From contig NC_088172.1 in the NCBI RefSeq assembly GCF_028769735.1, positions 35,647,897 to 35,711,896 on the forward strand: a stretch of DNA of 64,000 bases, given 5' to 3'. Shown here piece by piece: positions 30,001 through 44,400 of this stretch. The notes under the pieces were generated by a model that saw only the letters and a program-made list of their open reading frames with translations, was not told where the DNA came from and made no database searches. This DNA is from Zonotrichia leucophrys gambelii. Lineage: Eukaryota; Chordata; Aves; Passeriformes; Passerellidae. The translations under genes were made by a program, and so were the position numbers. Position 1 is the first letter of the stretch; the number at the start of each line of letters is the position of its first letter.

Positions 30001-33000
30001 CTGAAGGTCACCAACGTGGTGCCCATAAATTTGAGGCTAAGGCTGCCCTGTGGTGGCAGGTGAAGCCTCCTGCTTTTGCATGGTCCATGCCCACCACACA
30101 TACACAAAATGTGGTATTTGCAAGTGAGGACACTCCACTGTGGGGTCTGCAAGGAGGGTTTGCTCAAGGGTCAGTGGGGAATCCATAGGGCTGGCAGCCA
30201 GTTGTGTATCTGGAAGAGATCAGCTCCCAGGAGAGCTCTGAGCCTGCAGGGTGACATCCAAGCCCTCACTGATCATGCAGCAGCTTCACCTGGGCCTCAC
30301 GAGCTGTGTTCAGGATGAGATCACAGTCTCCTGGTTATCCTGTGGCTGTGCCATTCTTGAGTTTGTCTGCAGGGTGTTCAAGGAGGAGAGGAGGCACTTA
30401 CTATTAAGGGCAGGCTTAGTTTGTATTAACCAAACTCCTTTCTCTAATCTGCTCCATCAAGTGCATCAACCTCCCCACTGGGCACCCAGAGCTGCCAGGA
30501 GACAATTTGGTTGGAGTTCTGCCTGGACTGGTGTCCCTCCTGCATTTCCTCCTCCCAATAAAAATGTTTAACCAGCTTGGTTATAATAACCTTTTTCTGT
30601 ATGAAGTGCTGCTGTCATTCACTGCAGTGCCCCTTCAGTCTCTGACTGAGTGCATTACTGGGAGGCAGTGTAAGATCTTTGAGCAATCACAGAAGGGAAA
30701 ACAGGACTGTGCTGGTGGACATGTAATGTAGGGAGAGATGTGAGAGCCACCAACACATCCCAAGGGCAGCCTGTCCTCCCTAAGTGAGGAGCACAGCAGC
30801 AGGTTAGATTATCAACCCCGCATGAAGGACACATCTGGCTCAAGGATTGTCATGGAGTGCACACTCCTTCCTCCAGTGGCCTGTCACAGAATAGAACAAC
30901 TGGCTAATCTTCCTGTAGCAGCAGAAAAGGAGAAGGATGTTACTATGTTATCCCCTTGGAGAGAAGATTACCTTTTACCTATTATTTCATTTACATTTAT
31001 TCTGCCTTCTAATCTCCAGTGTGTTCGCTGACCTGGACAAATCCCATTTAAGATTTTCCAGTGTGAAATCGATTACTATATCAAACAGCCTCAACACTTT
31101 CTCTGCAATACTTTGGAGAGGAAAGGAGGCTGCTTCTCTGTTTCCATGCTTCCTCTCCTCCCTCTTCCTTTTCTCCAGCAGCCTTTTGAAATACCCAGTG
31201 GTCCCACTGTATCCCACAGAAACCTCTGACACATAGAAGCCCCTCTCCAGCTTGCTGCACATTGACCAAAAAGCCCAACCAGAACATGCTTTTGCCAAAC
31301 TAGGCTCCCCAGCAGCTACCTTGCACTGGGACCATGTTAAGGACTTCAAACAGTGACAGAAATTGGAGTCTCCTGAGAGTTTGCATGAGCATACCAAGCC
31401 CTGAAAAAGACACTACCACAGGAGGAGTGTGGGTTGCACCTGGGATGAAGTAAGGTTAAAGATTGAAGGTGGTCATTCGCACCGAAGTATCTGGAATGAT
31501 GACTTGAGGTTTCCAAAATCCTGGTATCCATGAACAATTTCTCTCTCCAAGGTAACAAAAAAAAAACCAAAAAAACCCCAAAACTGCTTCCTCTCTACCT
31601 GTTTGTTGAGAGGCTGTCCTTCATGTCTTTTTGCTGTATCTTCATTAGTAACTAGGGACTTCTCTGTGAACAGCTCTCTTCCTGAAAGAAACAGCAAAGA
31701 TTTTTCTGTTTCTGTGTCTCAGACTTACTTGATAACCAATTTATGAAATTAGAGCAAAAGACAAAAGCAGTAAAAAGACAACAGATAGGAGATGTATTGA
31801 AAAATTGATGAGTATCAAACACGATTGCCTCTTAAAAAAGAAAGAAAAAGAATATCAGACTGTCTGCCTATTCAAAAAGGAAAAAAAAAAGTCACTATAA
31901 AAATACTCAAGGGGTTTCCCTCTCGTTCTTTAACAAAAAGAAATGTGAAGTCAGTGATTCAGTCCCCTGAGAAGTCACTGTTTCTGCCGTGAGGGAGCCC
32001 CAAATAATTTCCCTGTGAGATTTGGGAGCTGAGGGGATTTTTTTAATGCAAGAGCTTCATTCTCCTTCAAAACAGTGCTAGTCAGAGGAAAAAAAAAAAC
32101 ACCCAGGAAGATGTGATAATTAAATATGGAAAATTTCTGGTGAGTGTCTTAAGTGGAAAAAATGTCACATATGCAAGTCTGATTTGGAAAGGGATGCGAG
32201 CCGGGTTGTTGGGATAGATAAGCCTTTCTGATGAATTACAGTGGCTTAGTGGCACAGTGAAGAAACTGAATACTCCTTGTTCTATTTTCTGGATGAATTA
32301 GTTTCTTGCCATCTGTTCGCAAGGATCAGTGACATTTTCCTAATACAGCCGTGGTTTTTTGACATATGCCTGTAGATACTCAGCGTAGTAGGAGCTCAAC
32401 TTTAACCCATCACATGGGTTCTGTCTGTTTCTCTGCTGGGTGCTTCATCCCTGTAGGTCCCCCTGGGCACGTGCCAGCGTGGGGTGGGATGAGCTGAGCC
32501 ACACCACCCCATGGCCATGCTGGGACAGAAACAGACAGCACAAAACCATTATTTTCATTCTAGTTTTACCAGCTGAAACTGCAGTTAAGGAGATACCTCT
32601 CTTCTGGAGATGTTCATCAGCTTTTGCTTAACTCCTGTCAAATTAAATCTCTGTTAAATATTTAATGGAATAAGGTAGTTTTACAAGAACCTCAGGGTTA
32701 CAGCACACCATGCAAGAGGTAAGCAGATCCCAAAATAAAGCTGCCGGATCTGGTTTAAGCCCATCCTTTTCTGTGTTCCTAAAAGGACACAGTCATAATG
32801 CTGTAGCTTTGGGAGGAAAACATATAAACCCCTTTGGTGTTATGTAGAGGCTGCTATCAGAGATGTAAAAGCACAGTAAAGGTGGTATCTCACCTCCTCT
32901 CCAGCTTCTACCTGCGAGTCCCCTTGGGAGGAGGCTGCAGGGGCTGAAACCAGCAGGATTGTGTCCAGTCTGATTTCTTGTTGGAGATGCAGGGGGATCA

Positions 33001-34101
33001 ACCTTCCCTGAGCACATGAAAATGCAGATTTTGGAAAAGCTTTAACTTATATATAACTACAAATGGAGAATTTTTGTGTGTCCCCCCAACCCCAGGATGG
33101 CCTCCCAGGAAACATGCCCTTCACACCCCCAAGGGCTAAGCCACCTGCCTCTTAGAGAACTGGTTGTGAGGCTTATTTTAACTCAAAGAATGTATTTTCC
33201 CATCTTTTGTTCCCAGGCACTACTGACTGGTTCCACAGAAATGTTGATTAAAAAACTGTATCTCATCAAGACAGACATCATCATGAGAAATTTCAGCCCA
33301 ACTGGCTCATATTTAATAATGTGCATATGGTGTGCTAGCAGCATAAGGGACAATCCAACTAATTAGATTAGAATTATTTTATTCAATAATTTATGATTAG
33401 TTTTACTAATATTTCTAATAATGCCACAGCTAACAAGAATTTTAAAGTGTCCTCAGAAAATCTGATTAAACTTGCTGCAGGATGAGAGACTTGCTTAATT
33501 TCAAACTCCCAACCTCACACAGTTTGTTGCTAAATTACAGGACTGCTTGGAGATACACACACATCTGAAAATAAGAATGCAGGTGAATTTATAAGACAGA
33601 TAAAGGTGAAAAAGAAATCAGGTCTCAGAAAATCTTCTGGAAATGCATGGGTGACATTCCCACAAGCAAAAGCACAATATAAAAGAGTATCAACTGTTGG
33701 ATATTATTAAGGGGGTCTCTGTGCTATGGGTTTCTGCTATACTTAGCTGCTGCACAGGCATGGGAAGCACCTGAGCTAAAATTTGCAGCAATGCAAAATT
33801 CTGAAAAAATCTGACATCTTAATTTCATATATAACTGTGGAACTTCCTTGGTGACTCCGTTAGGCTTCAGAAGAAGATAATTGTTCTTTACCAGTTTAGA
33901 GGGAGGCACATACTGGGGGATGAAGAAGTGATAAACTTTAAAAGTGCCTTTGAGGACTTGGAGAGAGGAGAACAAAACCAGGAAAGGTTTCCTCATTTTT
34001 CTTTCCCTAGCCTTGGAGGTTTAGAGAAACGTGACTTATCTATAAATAAGGGGAATGTATAAATAAAAAAAAACAGTCTCCAAACCTGAGCCTAAAACTG
34101 A

Positions 34102-34272
<171 letters not shown>

Positions 34273-36169
34273 TGAGAAAAAACATTAAAATGGAATTACC
34301 GGTGCCTTAACATTTTCTGTTGACAAATAAGCTACTACAAGTGAAGGGGAGAGGGGAAGGGAGGTGTGAACCATTTGGGGTTTTTCCTCATCTCTTTTCT
34401 GTACGTGCTCAGGCACACAGCATTTCCCAAAGTGTACATTCAGCAGTCTGTTATGGTTCACGTGTCTCCTCACGTTCAGGCACGATGGATCACGGGGTGG
34501 GATGTGAGTTGGGCTCCTCCAGTGATTAAAGGAATGCTGTTCTCAGTTCGCCATGTGCAACTAGAGGATGATAAATACCCTCTGTAGGAGAGACCACCAT
34601 AATGTGGAATGTTTTTGCTAACCAGCTGAAAGTTCCTTGAAAGAGAAAGAATCCTGAGTAAGCACTACACACGAGTATTAATTACTATTATTTATTAGGT
34701 GCCTGTGATTGCTTTTCGGGCTCCCTTCCCTGATTGTGGTCTCAAGTTGAACAAATTTCACCAATTGCCTGACAAAAATAAAACTTGGCAGCCATTGCAG
34801 GTACTGGCAGCACTTAAAGGCCTTTTAAATAGTTTTACATGGCTGCTACTGAAAGACGGGCTTGTTCTGCGCTGTGCACAGCGAGCCTTCCCAGAGCAGA
34901 TTCCCAGGCTGGGGAAGGGCTGAGCTGCTGGTTTCCCTGGAAAAGCCACAGCTGGGCTCTACACACTGCCACAGGCACCAGGTGAGGGTTTGTCATCCAT
35001 GTCTGATGCAGCAGCACCCTGAGGCACTGAGCCAAGCCAGGGTGGAGGGGCTGTGCCAGGCAGTGTCCTGGCAAAGCACTGGCTGGGGTGGGAGACAGAG
35101 CAGCAATGGGCAGCAGCAGGGCCCACAGCAGACCCACTTCTTCCAGATATTCAGCCAACTGCACCTTGCTCCAGGAGTGTCCCTGGCACCCATCCTACTG
35201 TTGGAAAACACCTCCATGTTTTAACTTGGATTTAGCCTTTCACTTCAATGCACATGAGAAAATGCCTTTTAAGAAATCATGCTCAGTTTTTCTCTTTTTG
35301 CTGTTTTTTTTCTCATTTTCACCTTTTTCCCTTCCTTTTATTAATTTAAGGGGTACCCTCTCTTGGCTGTTGGAGCAGATATTGCTGTAAGCAGAGGGGT
35401 CAGAGCACCAGCTCTGTCCCAAGCCAGCTCCATCCCAGTGGCTGCTGCCCTGTTCCCCTGCTAAGGAAACATCTTCCCAGTCCCTCCACTCCAGCAGGAG
35501 GCAAAGCAGGATGAGGAGTGCAGTGCTCATGCAGCATAGAATGATATATTTCTCCTGAAAACTAGAAATAACAGGCACAATACCATACAGTATTAGAGCC
35601 CTAAGCTGTACCATGAAACATGAGGGATTTGGACATTTGATACATTCCTGCATCTTCCCATCCATCATAGAGAGAGGGATGAGCTGCTCTTAGAACATCT
35701 TGGGTTTGTAAAAAGTGACAAGAGTGTGTTAAATATACAAGAGAAATTGCATGGCTGATCTCAGCTGTTGGCTGAGCACCTCACCTGAAAACTTGCCAGG
35801 GTTTCTGACATGAAGGGATGCTTTGCTCTGCACCCTACTGTACAGAACAACGAAGGAAAGTGAACCAGTGACCTAAATGTTCCCTAGTGCTTGGGCTCCA
35901 TAATAATGAGCTTTGTTTGAATAGAATTTGCCACCCATCCATAAAAAGTAACTTCAAACTTTTAAATGACAATTTTTTCTAATGCCTGAAGCAACGGTGG
36001 TCAGGAAACCTATATTTATAGTACAATGGTCACCAAAAAAAAATACATATAATTGGAAGCAAAAAAGGCACCATTTCAAAGATTCTTGAATGCACTGGGA
36101 AACAGTCAAGGAAAACGATTTCAGCCTAAAGACATGTAAAGCTTGTGACAAAACCTAAATAAATCGGTG

Positions 36170-38030
36170 TGTGCGGAAATAGGGAAGATGGGTGATCAGC
36201 AGTAACAAATAGGTTTAAAACCTGCTGCTGATAGAGGAGGCTGAGGGAACCAGTGCTGAGGGCTAATGGGAGTAAAAAGAAAGGCACTTAAAAATTCTGG
36301 GGACAAAATTTGTAATTTGAGTCAGTTATAAAACCACTGCTGATGAGATTGATGAAGTAGCAAAGTAAAACACAGGCCAATTGGGTAGGTGTTTCTCATC
36401 TGTATTTGGAAGGATGCAAGGAGGTTTGGGTCTGTGTTCTGCTGTGAGGGACCAAAAGCAGTTACTGTTGGCAGTAAGGAAAGATGGAAACTGAAATTTT
36501 ATTCTCAAATCCAGCAATGCAGCTGTCTTAGACACAGGTGTCTTTAGAGACTTCATTGAGAAGCTGATTGAACCACTAATGTTGATTTTTAATAACTTTT
36601 CAAGTTGAGGATGGATCAGGGCACTGCCAGAGTGTTTCTGTACTGTGAAAAGGTGAAAAGGAGAATTTCAGTGCAGCAATTAATTTTGCAAAGTGCCAGC
36701 ATCAAGGTAAGTGGTCTCACTTAGCCTCATGTTGGTCCTCTGCAAAATACCAGAGTGGTTAATTTGGGATTTCATCAACAAATAACTAGATGCTAATAAA
36801 ATAATGAAGATCAATCAATGCACTTTTCTGGAAAATGAAGCTTGTTAAACCACCCTGTTATCACAGACTCATTTAGATTTGAAAAGACCTCTAAGGTCCT
36901 CAAATCCAGCCATGAACCTGACACTACCACGTCCACCAGAGGTGTTGGGAAGCCTGGTTCTTTGTTTTGGTTTGTAATACAACACGCCTGGCTGCTAAAG
37001 ACAACTGTGATGCTGTAATATACTGCAATTTCTCCAAGGTATTTGGCTGGCATTATATGGAATTAACAAGGCACATGGCAGAGAGATTAAATCTGCTTCA
37101 CTGACAGATCTCAAAATGTAGTTGTTAATGAGAAGGTATCATTCAGCAAGGCCACTGGCAGCAAGCATTTCTTCTTCTCCAATGCTATTTAATACATCTA
37201 TCAACAATCCAGGTAATAGAAAATCTCTCCTGATAAGGCTGCAGGGGGCTTAACACTTACTGGCTACAAAATATTACAGAAGGAGCTATTTTATCAGTTC
37301 CCTGAATATCTCTGTTGAACTGTCTCAAGCCAGCAGTGGTATTTTAAATACAAAGTAAGACACAGAGCAAGCACACTCATGGCAGCCCTGCTCCCTTAGA
37401 AAGGCAGGCTCTCAGAGGAGGACATAAACGAGATCACTCAGAGCAGCACAACATGAGCTCGCATCACAGTGCTCTGGATAAAAGGTCAGTGCAATATTGG
37501 GGATATAAAACATGTCCCAACACCAAAATGAAAGCAGGCTAAAGCTGGGTAGAGCGAGTGCTGCTGTATACAGTGCTGGGAGATGAGTGCAGGTCCTGGG
37601 TCCTGCGTCAACATGTGGAAATACCAGCAGAAGTTCAAAGGGAAGCTGCCAAAATGACCCCAGATTGCAAATCAAACCTTTGACATGAAACTCAAGGAGT
37701 CTATCAAAGAAAGGCTGAGAGGTGACTTGATCACTGGGAGCAAATGGAGAAGCTTTCAGTCTCGCAGACAAAGGCGTAGCAGGTCACAAGGGCTGGAAAG
37801 CCAAGTTACACATCTCGTAAGTGAAGCACTTTTCCAACAGCAAGGATAATTAAACAGAGAAGCAGCAAGGGAAGGGGTGAACTCACCAACACTCGCTGTT
37901 TTTAAGAGGAGATTAGATACGTTTCCAGGAGAGATGCTGCCTGGGGAAATGTCCATGGCCTGCATATACACAAGCACAGATTAACTAAGCACAGAGGTCC
38001 CTTCTGACCTTAGCCTGTGAATCTATAAAT
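36170..38030 (+). repeat. Old CR1/L3-like LINE with RT remnants, interrupted
   Basis: Decayed ORF2 blocks appear in order. A pre-RT part (ttgagaagctgattgaacca, 36556 on) is followed by an 'HGFTKGKSCLTNL'-like remnant at about 36820-36850. AVIYCNFSKVFGW at 37012-37050 is a clear relative of the RT motif 'YLDFSKAFDTV', with the catalytic-region aspartate lost. PMLFNTSINNPG at 37179-37214 corresponds to 'VLFNIFINDL'. The 3' block at 37880-38025 ends cacagaggtcccttctgacc. Stops and frameshifts are frequent, so it is a fossil. The left border is uncertain. Confidence 0.65.
36858..36945 (-). mobile_element. CR1 LINE 3' end nested in older LINE
   Basis: tatcacagactcatttagat, gaaaagacctctaaggtcct and ccatgaacctgacactacca are the reverse complement of the standard bird CR1 terminus. 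The fragment lies between the pre-RT and RT remnants of an older + strand LINE, so it appears to be a later insertion. The right border is approximate. Confidence 0.8.
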
Positions 38031-39153
38031 TCCTCATTCCACTCATTAGCATGGATCACAAAAAGCATGGTTTAAAAGCAGCAACATAAACAACTTAAAA
38101 ATTAACTGCATGCTATTGATCTCCTCTCACCAGGAATCACTCAATACTGAATTTGCTGGGAAAAATCTTGACCGCATCACTTTTATTTTTATCTGCTTTG
38201 TTTCTACATGTTAGTGATGAGAGAGCATGATAGCCTCAAGCAGAGGGAAAAGAAATGTGTGTGACATTCCCTGCCTGTGAAAAATTAAAGGTCCATTCAA
38301 ATGGTTTTAATATCAAGTTAAATTACTTTTAATGAAAAATGAAAAATAAATGGTTGGGTCTCCAGCTCACAATCAACAGAAGAGCAAATTGAGGATCATT
38401 TTCAGATTAAGCCCAGCCTGATGGAAGCCAATAAGAAATTCATGCTGATGTAGAATTAACTCTTTGAAAGATGGTGCTAAATGGGAAAAGAGCTATAAGA
38501 GGCCTGAAGCATTTTAAAATTCACTGAGAGGTTGAACACCTTCCACGCAATAGGTGAGGGAAATATTTGACATTTCCCAATCATCAGGCAAGTGTGAGCT
38601 TTTTGCCACACACCCTTTCTCAGTTTGGCAGCCCCTATTTATTTGCAGGATCTTGAGATGGTGGACAGCAGCCAACAGGAATGAAAAGCCAGGATGAGAT
38701 GATGACACCTTGCTCTGCCAGACACCTCCCTCCAAAAAGACTTGCAGATGTCCCTCCCCTTCAGCGTGGCACTGCAGGTGGGAGTTCTCCCTTCCTGCAG
38801 TGCCCTTCAAGGGTTTATTTTTCCACAAGTGAAAAGAATACCAAATGCATTCCTGTGCATGATTAAAAATTCCATATTCTGCTTGCTTAGAATGCAGGCA
38901 GCGTGCAAACAGGCTTGTGCTACACAGAGCCTCCACGGGGCAACCGCGGCAGCATGGTGGTGCCAGCAATAATTCCAGGGAAGCTAATTTAGTACCAGCA
39001 ATTCCCAACAGACACCAGAAAAGCATTTTCTTCCTCCTCCTCTGACTGCTAACCAGTAAGATTTATTAGATGGTTCTGCTGAATGGAAATCTTTAATAAA
39101 ACTTTGACTCAGGCTGAACAGCACAAAACCCGGGTCAGTGTGGGGATTATTTT

Positions 39154-39180
39154 ACACATACACACACCCCCCACCCCCAC
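39154..39180. repeat. CA/C-rich simple repeat
   Basis: A short acacatacacacac stretch leads into a C-rich run. It is an impure simple repeat with no further feature. Confidence 0.7.
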
Positions 39181-40023
39181 CTCTTCTTTTCAAGAAAGGA
39201 CTTGTTTTTGAACAGCAAAGCATGGTGCTTCCTGTAATGACCTGCCAGGCATTGCTGACCTACAGCACCAACTACAGCCTCCCCAGGCTGGCTCCTTTCT
39301 GCCTTGTAAAGCTCATGGTAACTCCAGGCACTGGAAGGGATTGGAGCACAGCTTGTTTGGATGGATGTTCCCAGCTGCAACTATTATGAAACTATTATGG
39401 AACATTCCTCAGTGGCCATGGGCTTCCCGAACCTACAGACAGGAAGGTTGGTGTGTTCAGCCAGCAGCACTTGCAGCTGGAGCTGTTTGTAGTCCAGAAG
39501 GGAAAACCAAAACCTTCCAGCCTATCTGGAAGGAGACATAGGTCTGGGGCTCTGCTCCACAGACAGCAGTGAGAGCTACTGGAGCTGCTGCACCAGACTA
39601 ACTTACCAGGCAGTAATTTCTGTAGGAACAGATGACATGAAGGATTGTGGTGGGCATTAAAGCATAACTGATACAGACAGAGCACTCAGGCCATTACTGA
39701 TGTGCTGTGGACTGTGGAGTAAAACACTGCTGGATTTCAGCAACAAGTAACGGTGCCACGTGATGGCTTTGGATCATTATTAGCAAGGGAAAGTGCTCGT
39801 GGAGTAGGGGAGAATATAACTGGAGCTTGGCCAGAACACCCACACTAATAATCCTGCTCCAGGAAGGGGTATGATATCTTCCTAATTGACCATGACTAAT
39901 CTGGACCCTCATTTATCCATCTCATTGTAAAGATGACACTTCTGGCAGCGTGACACGGCCACTCGAGCTCGAGCCTTGTGCGACTCAACGCCCTGGCTGC
40001 CACCACTGGGGGCTGTCAGCACT

Positions 40024-40057
40024 GCCACCAAGCAGGGACAGCCACCAAGCAGGGACA
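40024..40057. repeat. 17-bp exact tandem duplication
   Basis: The unit gccaccaagcagggaca occurs twice head to tail without mismatch, inside a locally GC-rich stretch (39950-40260) that also contains further ctgccacca copies. It looks like a minimal minisatellite. Confidence 0.8.
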
Positions 40058-40264
40058 GCGCCTTGGCTCCCTGACTGCCACCACCCACGGACACAGGACC
40101 AGCAATGCCTTTTGCTCCAGTGCCTCAAACCCCCGTGCAGGTGTCTCTCCGAGGCTGAACAGAAAGCTCAAGGAGCACTTGCAGCTCTGCCTGGCACTGC
40201 CCAGAGCCACACCCTGCAGGGACCCTGGAGGCTTCCTTGGTCCTAACACCAGCTCCATCCAGTT

Positions 40265-40405
40265 GATGAGCATCCTGGAATTACAGAATATCCTCAGTTG
40301 GAAGGGATGCACAAGGATCATCAAGTCCAGCTCCTGTCCCTGCACAGGACAGCCCCAAAAATCCCATCAGCATCATTCAGTTCCACTTCCAGTAAAGCCT
40401 TCCTG
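40265..40405 (-). mobile_element. CR1 LINE 3' end, antisense
   Basis: gaattacagaatatcctcag, ttggaagggatgcacaagga, tcatcaagtccagctcctgt and ccctgcacaggacagcccca match, in order, the reverse complement of a common bird CR1 3' end. Only the terminal part is present. Confidence 0.88.
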
Positions 40406-40909
40406 AAATCTTAGGTCAGGAAGGAAATTCATTCACTAATAAATGCAGGGATCTCTTTTTTTTTTTTCCTTCTTTTAAGCAGATCCTGTGTTGACCTAAC
40501 TGATAATACTCAATAATGTTCATGGAACTGCTTGAAATAAATGTGTGCTTCTGCATGCATAGCCAGAAATGAGGAGGGAAAAGAATATTGTTTGAGGCCT
40601 CAGTAGATACTAAGCTGCAGGCAGTCAAAACAGTACACTATTTCAGCCATGTCAAATCTTTTTCAACCCTGGGAGTTAAAAGACAGAATTTTTAACAATT
40701 ATGTGTTAACATTTCCTGATGAGGCTGATGTGATATTTAGGACTGAGCAGGAAATTTTAAAGAAGTAATAAAATTATCATTTCTTGTAGTTTCACTGCTT
40801 GATGCTATGTCCAGCATGTCACTGGGAGAGATAAATGCTGGAGCAAGAGCACCCACCTCTCAAACACAGAGAAAAAAAGACAGTGATCCTCTGCTTCCAA
40901 ATCTTACTG

Positions 40910-41460
40910 CCCATCGGGGGACTTCCATCTTCTCACTCTACTTAGCTCTTGTCAGGCAGCACTTTCAGTTCCCACAGTTCAAAAAAGACACAGATAGACT
41001 GAAGAGGGTCCAGAGGAGGGTTGTAAAGATGTTCAAAGGACTAGAGAACCTGCCTGATGAGGGAAGATTGAAAAGTCTTTTCTCCCTGGAAAGAGATGGC
41101 TCAGGGGACCCTTGCAGAGTATTTCAGCACTAAAAGAGCAGCCACAAGGAGGATGGAAGCTCTCTATTGACAAGGAGCCATGGGGAGAAGACAATGGGGC
41201 AAGAGGTAAAAGCTGCACAAACAGAGGCTTCATCGTGATGCAAGAATTTCTTACAGTGAGATCAGTCGTTCGCTGGAACAACCTCCCCAGGGATGTGGTG
41301 GAGTCCCCATCACCAAAGGTTTTCAGGATGTGATTGGACAGGATGCAAGAAAATCTCATCTGGTGCCCTTTTCCCACAAAGGTTGGAGCAGATGATCTTT
41401 CAAGGTCTCTTCCTGCCTGGGCTGTTCTTAGATTTTTTGGTTCCGTGATTCAGTTTGTCC
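40910..41460 (+). mobile_element. CR1 LINE, ORF2 3' part and 3' end
   Basis: On the + strand the translation includes LYLALVR, then KKDTDRLKRVQRRVVKMFKG, and later, in other frames, WNNLPRDVVESPSPKVFRM. These are the C-terminal blocks of the CR1 polymerase, broken by at least one frameshift around 41100-41130. The 3' end (gttggagcagatgatctttc, aaggtctcttcctgcctggg, then a ttccgtgattcag tail) is the usual CR1 terminus. It is 5'-truncated and non-functional. Confidence 0.9.
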
Positions 41461-44400
41461 ATCAAGAGAGCTGTCAGAGAGGGACCTTCTCTGCCACTTG
41501 TTCAGCCTGGGCGGGGACTGAAAGGTGGATAGGCAGGGAAGAGATGTAAAAGGTGTTTAGACTACACAAGCACACCAGTCAGGTCCCCACCAGCCCTTGG
41601 CACACCTCAGCCTCATTGGGATTTTCCTGGGAGTGTGATCCAGAGCTTCATGGAGGTCAGCAGATGGATCAGACAACCCATGGCAGTGTCAGGGGACAGT
41701 CACAGCATGATCCTCTGACACTGAGCATTGCTTGGGAAATGAAGGATGCCCAGGCACCTCAGGAGAATCAGTCACAGGGCAGGAGAAGCCTCTCTAGTGA
41801 ACAGCAGTAATTACCTGCAGAGTAGGAAGCTGGGTCATTCATTAGCCTGCTTGGTAATAATTTGCTGTAACTCATATTTTTGGAAGGAATGGCTGAAGTG
41901 ATCTGGATTTGGATGCCCATTACCTTCTCCCCAGGCATTCTGCTGGAGAGGTGGAGGTCTGGCTGCTCCCCAGCCAGGGAAGCCACTGCCCCAAAGCCAT
42001 CAGGGTTTGTGTCCCTGCAGCATGGCTCTCTGGCACTGAGCTTCCTTCCTTCCTTCCCAGGCTCTGACAGCCTGTAATCATTTTATCTCTCTGGATTAAT
42101 GGCACCAAGCAATAAACTCGCATCCTAATTATTGTAATTATTTCTTTCTTTGTATGTCAGCCTTGGTAACGATGTTTTTACAGCTGATGGGATGGAGGGG
42201 AGGGGAGAAACGAAATATTGTCACAGTAAAGAAGAAAGAGCAATGAGCATACTCCTTTCCATTCACTTTTCTTAAGGTTTTAGAGCCCACTTGAGTTTTC
42301 TGTTCTCTCAGGTCCCAGAAATTAGCAGTGATTTTCCTAATACTACAAAGTAGCAGCAATTTAGGATTAAATTCCTAATTATCTTAACCATCTACCTGCC
42401 ACTTTAGCTCCAGAGATGGCTGAATATCTCCAAAGTTCCCTGTTCATGAGGACCCACTGTGTGCTCAGAACTGTTTCTTCATGGCAGGAGCAGCTCAGTG
42501 CTTTGCTTAACCTCAGGCATGACTCACAAGCATTATGCCAATCTTATCTATGGGAATTGCATACAGAGGGAGCAGAAGTTGCTCTAATCACCATTTAAAA
42601 TTCATACAGTCTTCCAGAGGGTGGAATTCAGCATCCAGTTCTTCCCCACTGTATTAGCAGCATGATGGGAAGGTACAGGATTGAGCTGGGCAGGAATTCT
42701 TTCCAGGGCTGTAGCCCAGGTTCCAGAGAACAGGGGCAGCACTTGCCCACTTGCTGTAACCCCAAATCAAGAGCATGGGCTGGGGAGGAGCCTAGACCTA
42801 GATCGTTTTGAGAAGGTTTCCTTGGCTGCTCAGCTCTGTGGTGGCAGCAGCTCTGGCTCAGAGTAGCTCCTACCAAACATGCCACAGAGAAGGTTTCACT
42901 GCAAAGAGTGTGGGTGGCTAAGATGCAACACAAGAATTTGTAAAGCACCCACGTCCCTGTTTAGAGCCCTAACGTGAGATGTCTGAGGGAACACCAGCAC
43001 TTAGGGCCAGGTTTCAGCTGAGCAGCACAGAGCCAGCAAGGAAGGGCTGGTGCCTGCTTGGCTCCTGCTCCTGTGGTCGCCTGTAGAGTCTTCCCTCTGG
43101 TAATGAATGACTCCATGCAGAGGAATTTCATCAGTTAATGAGCAGGGAGTGGTGGACCAACCTTGTACATCAGTGGTGACTGAGGACTGAGATCCTCTCT
43201 GTATTGGTGGAGGTGCTGCCATCCACACCAGCATGTCCACACCAGGAAATCAAAACTAAGGCCATTCATGGACAGCAGACTTTGGTCGTCAGCACTGATG
43301 GAACCAGCCCCAGTCTCCATGCTCCATACTTATACTTGTTTCAATTGCCCATTATTGATAGTTCTTTAGACAGATCTTTTCTGGGGCTCCTTTTGGAGTT
43401 GTTTCGTTTTTCCCACTTAACACAACAAAACTTATCACCCATTTAATTTTTATTTCCTTTTTTGCATCAAGCATTGTGTAGGAGTACTGTTTTAATTAGT
43501 AATCAGCATTTCATTAGAGAACCAAGGCAGCAGAGTTGCTTTGTACAACAGTCCATCTCTGACATTAGACCTTCTTCCACATCCCAAAAAGCATATCCCA
43601 AACAAATTAGCTTCCATCTTTTTCAGCTTCACAATCCAGAAAAAAAAAAGAGTTAAGCAAAACCAGTGACTACTGCCCAAGAGCCTTATCTCTCAACTCT
43701 CATTCTGCTCATTTCAACAGCCCCTCCACCACATCAGGAGCCTGGGGTGGGGCAATCCTTCCCCCTCCTCAGGCCACATTTTGCAAGCTGAAATTCCCAG
43801 CCTGCCTAAAGAGTAACTTTTACGTGTCCAGAGATGGGCTTTCCACCCCTCAGCAAATATCCTAAGTCCAAAACTGTTGTTTAATTGGCACATTTCTCTG
43901 ATTTACTGGGTCAGCTGGTCCTGCCACCTCTGCTTCCTCCTGGGCATAGAGACTGAGCCTTGGCAGGAGTTTCTGCCAGGCAGTGCCTCTCTGCCACCAG
44001 CTCTGGCTCCTTTGGAGGTGAGCTCCTTCTCTTTCAAAGCCATCTTTCAGGACGTCACTTGCGTTACTCAAGTCCTTATTCTTCCCTGTTTCTCCCTGAC
44101 GTTTGAAAAATAATTACCCGTGGTTCAGTAAGTTCATTAGCAAACTCCCTCAGGAGCCTGGGCTATGCATCATCCAGCCCTGCTGATTTGTGGATAGGCT
44201 CTAATCAAATGTTTCAAGTCTCCCTCTCCTTCCTCCTCCTTTCAGATTAACAGTTATTTTGACAAGATTCTCATTATTTCCTATTTCCTGGCGGTACCCA
44301 GGGACTAGGCTTATTTGAGTCCTCACTGTTGTCATTGTGAGTTTATTTTTAACCTCAGGCTCTGCTTCTCCACAAGGACATCAGAGTCTTGTGTTCTTCA

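Noticed and set aside
38514..39026. 170-codon open frame on the - strand
   Set aside because: No family resemblance. It is cysteine- and serine-rich low-information sequence in an intron close to an old LINE.
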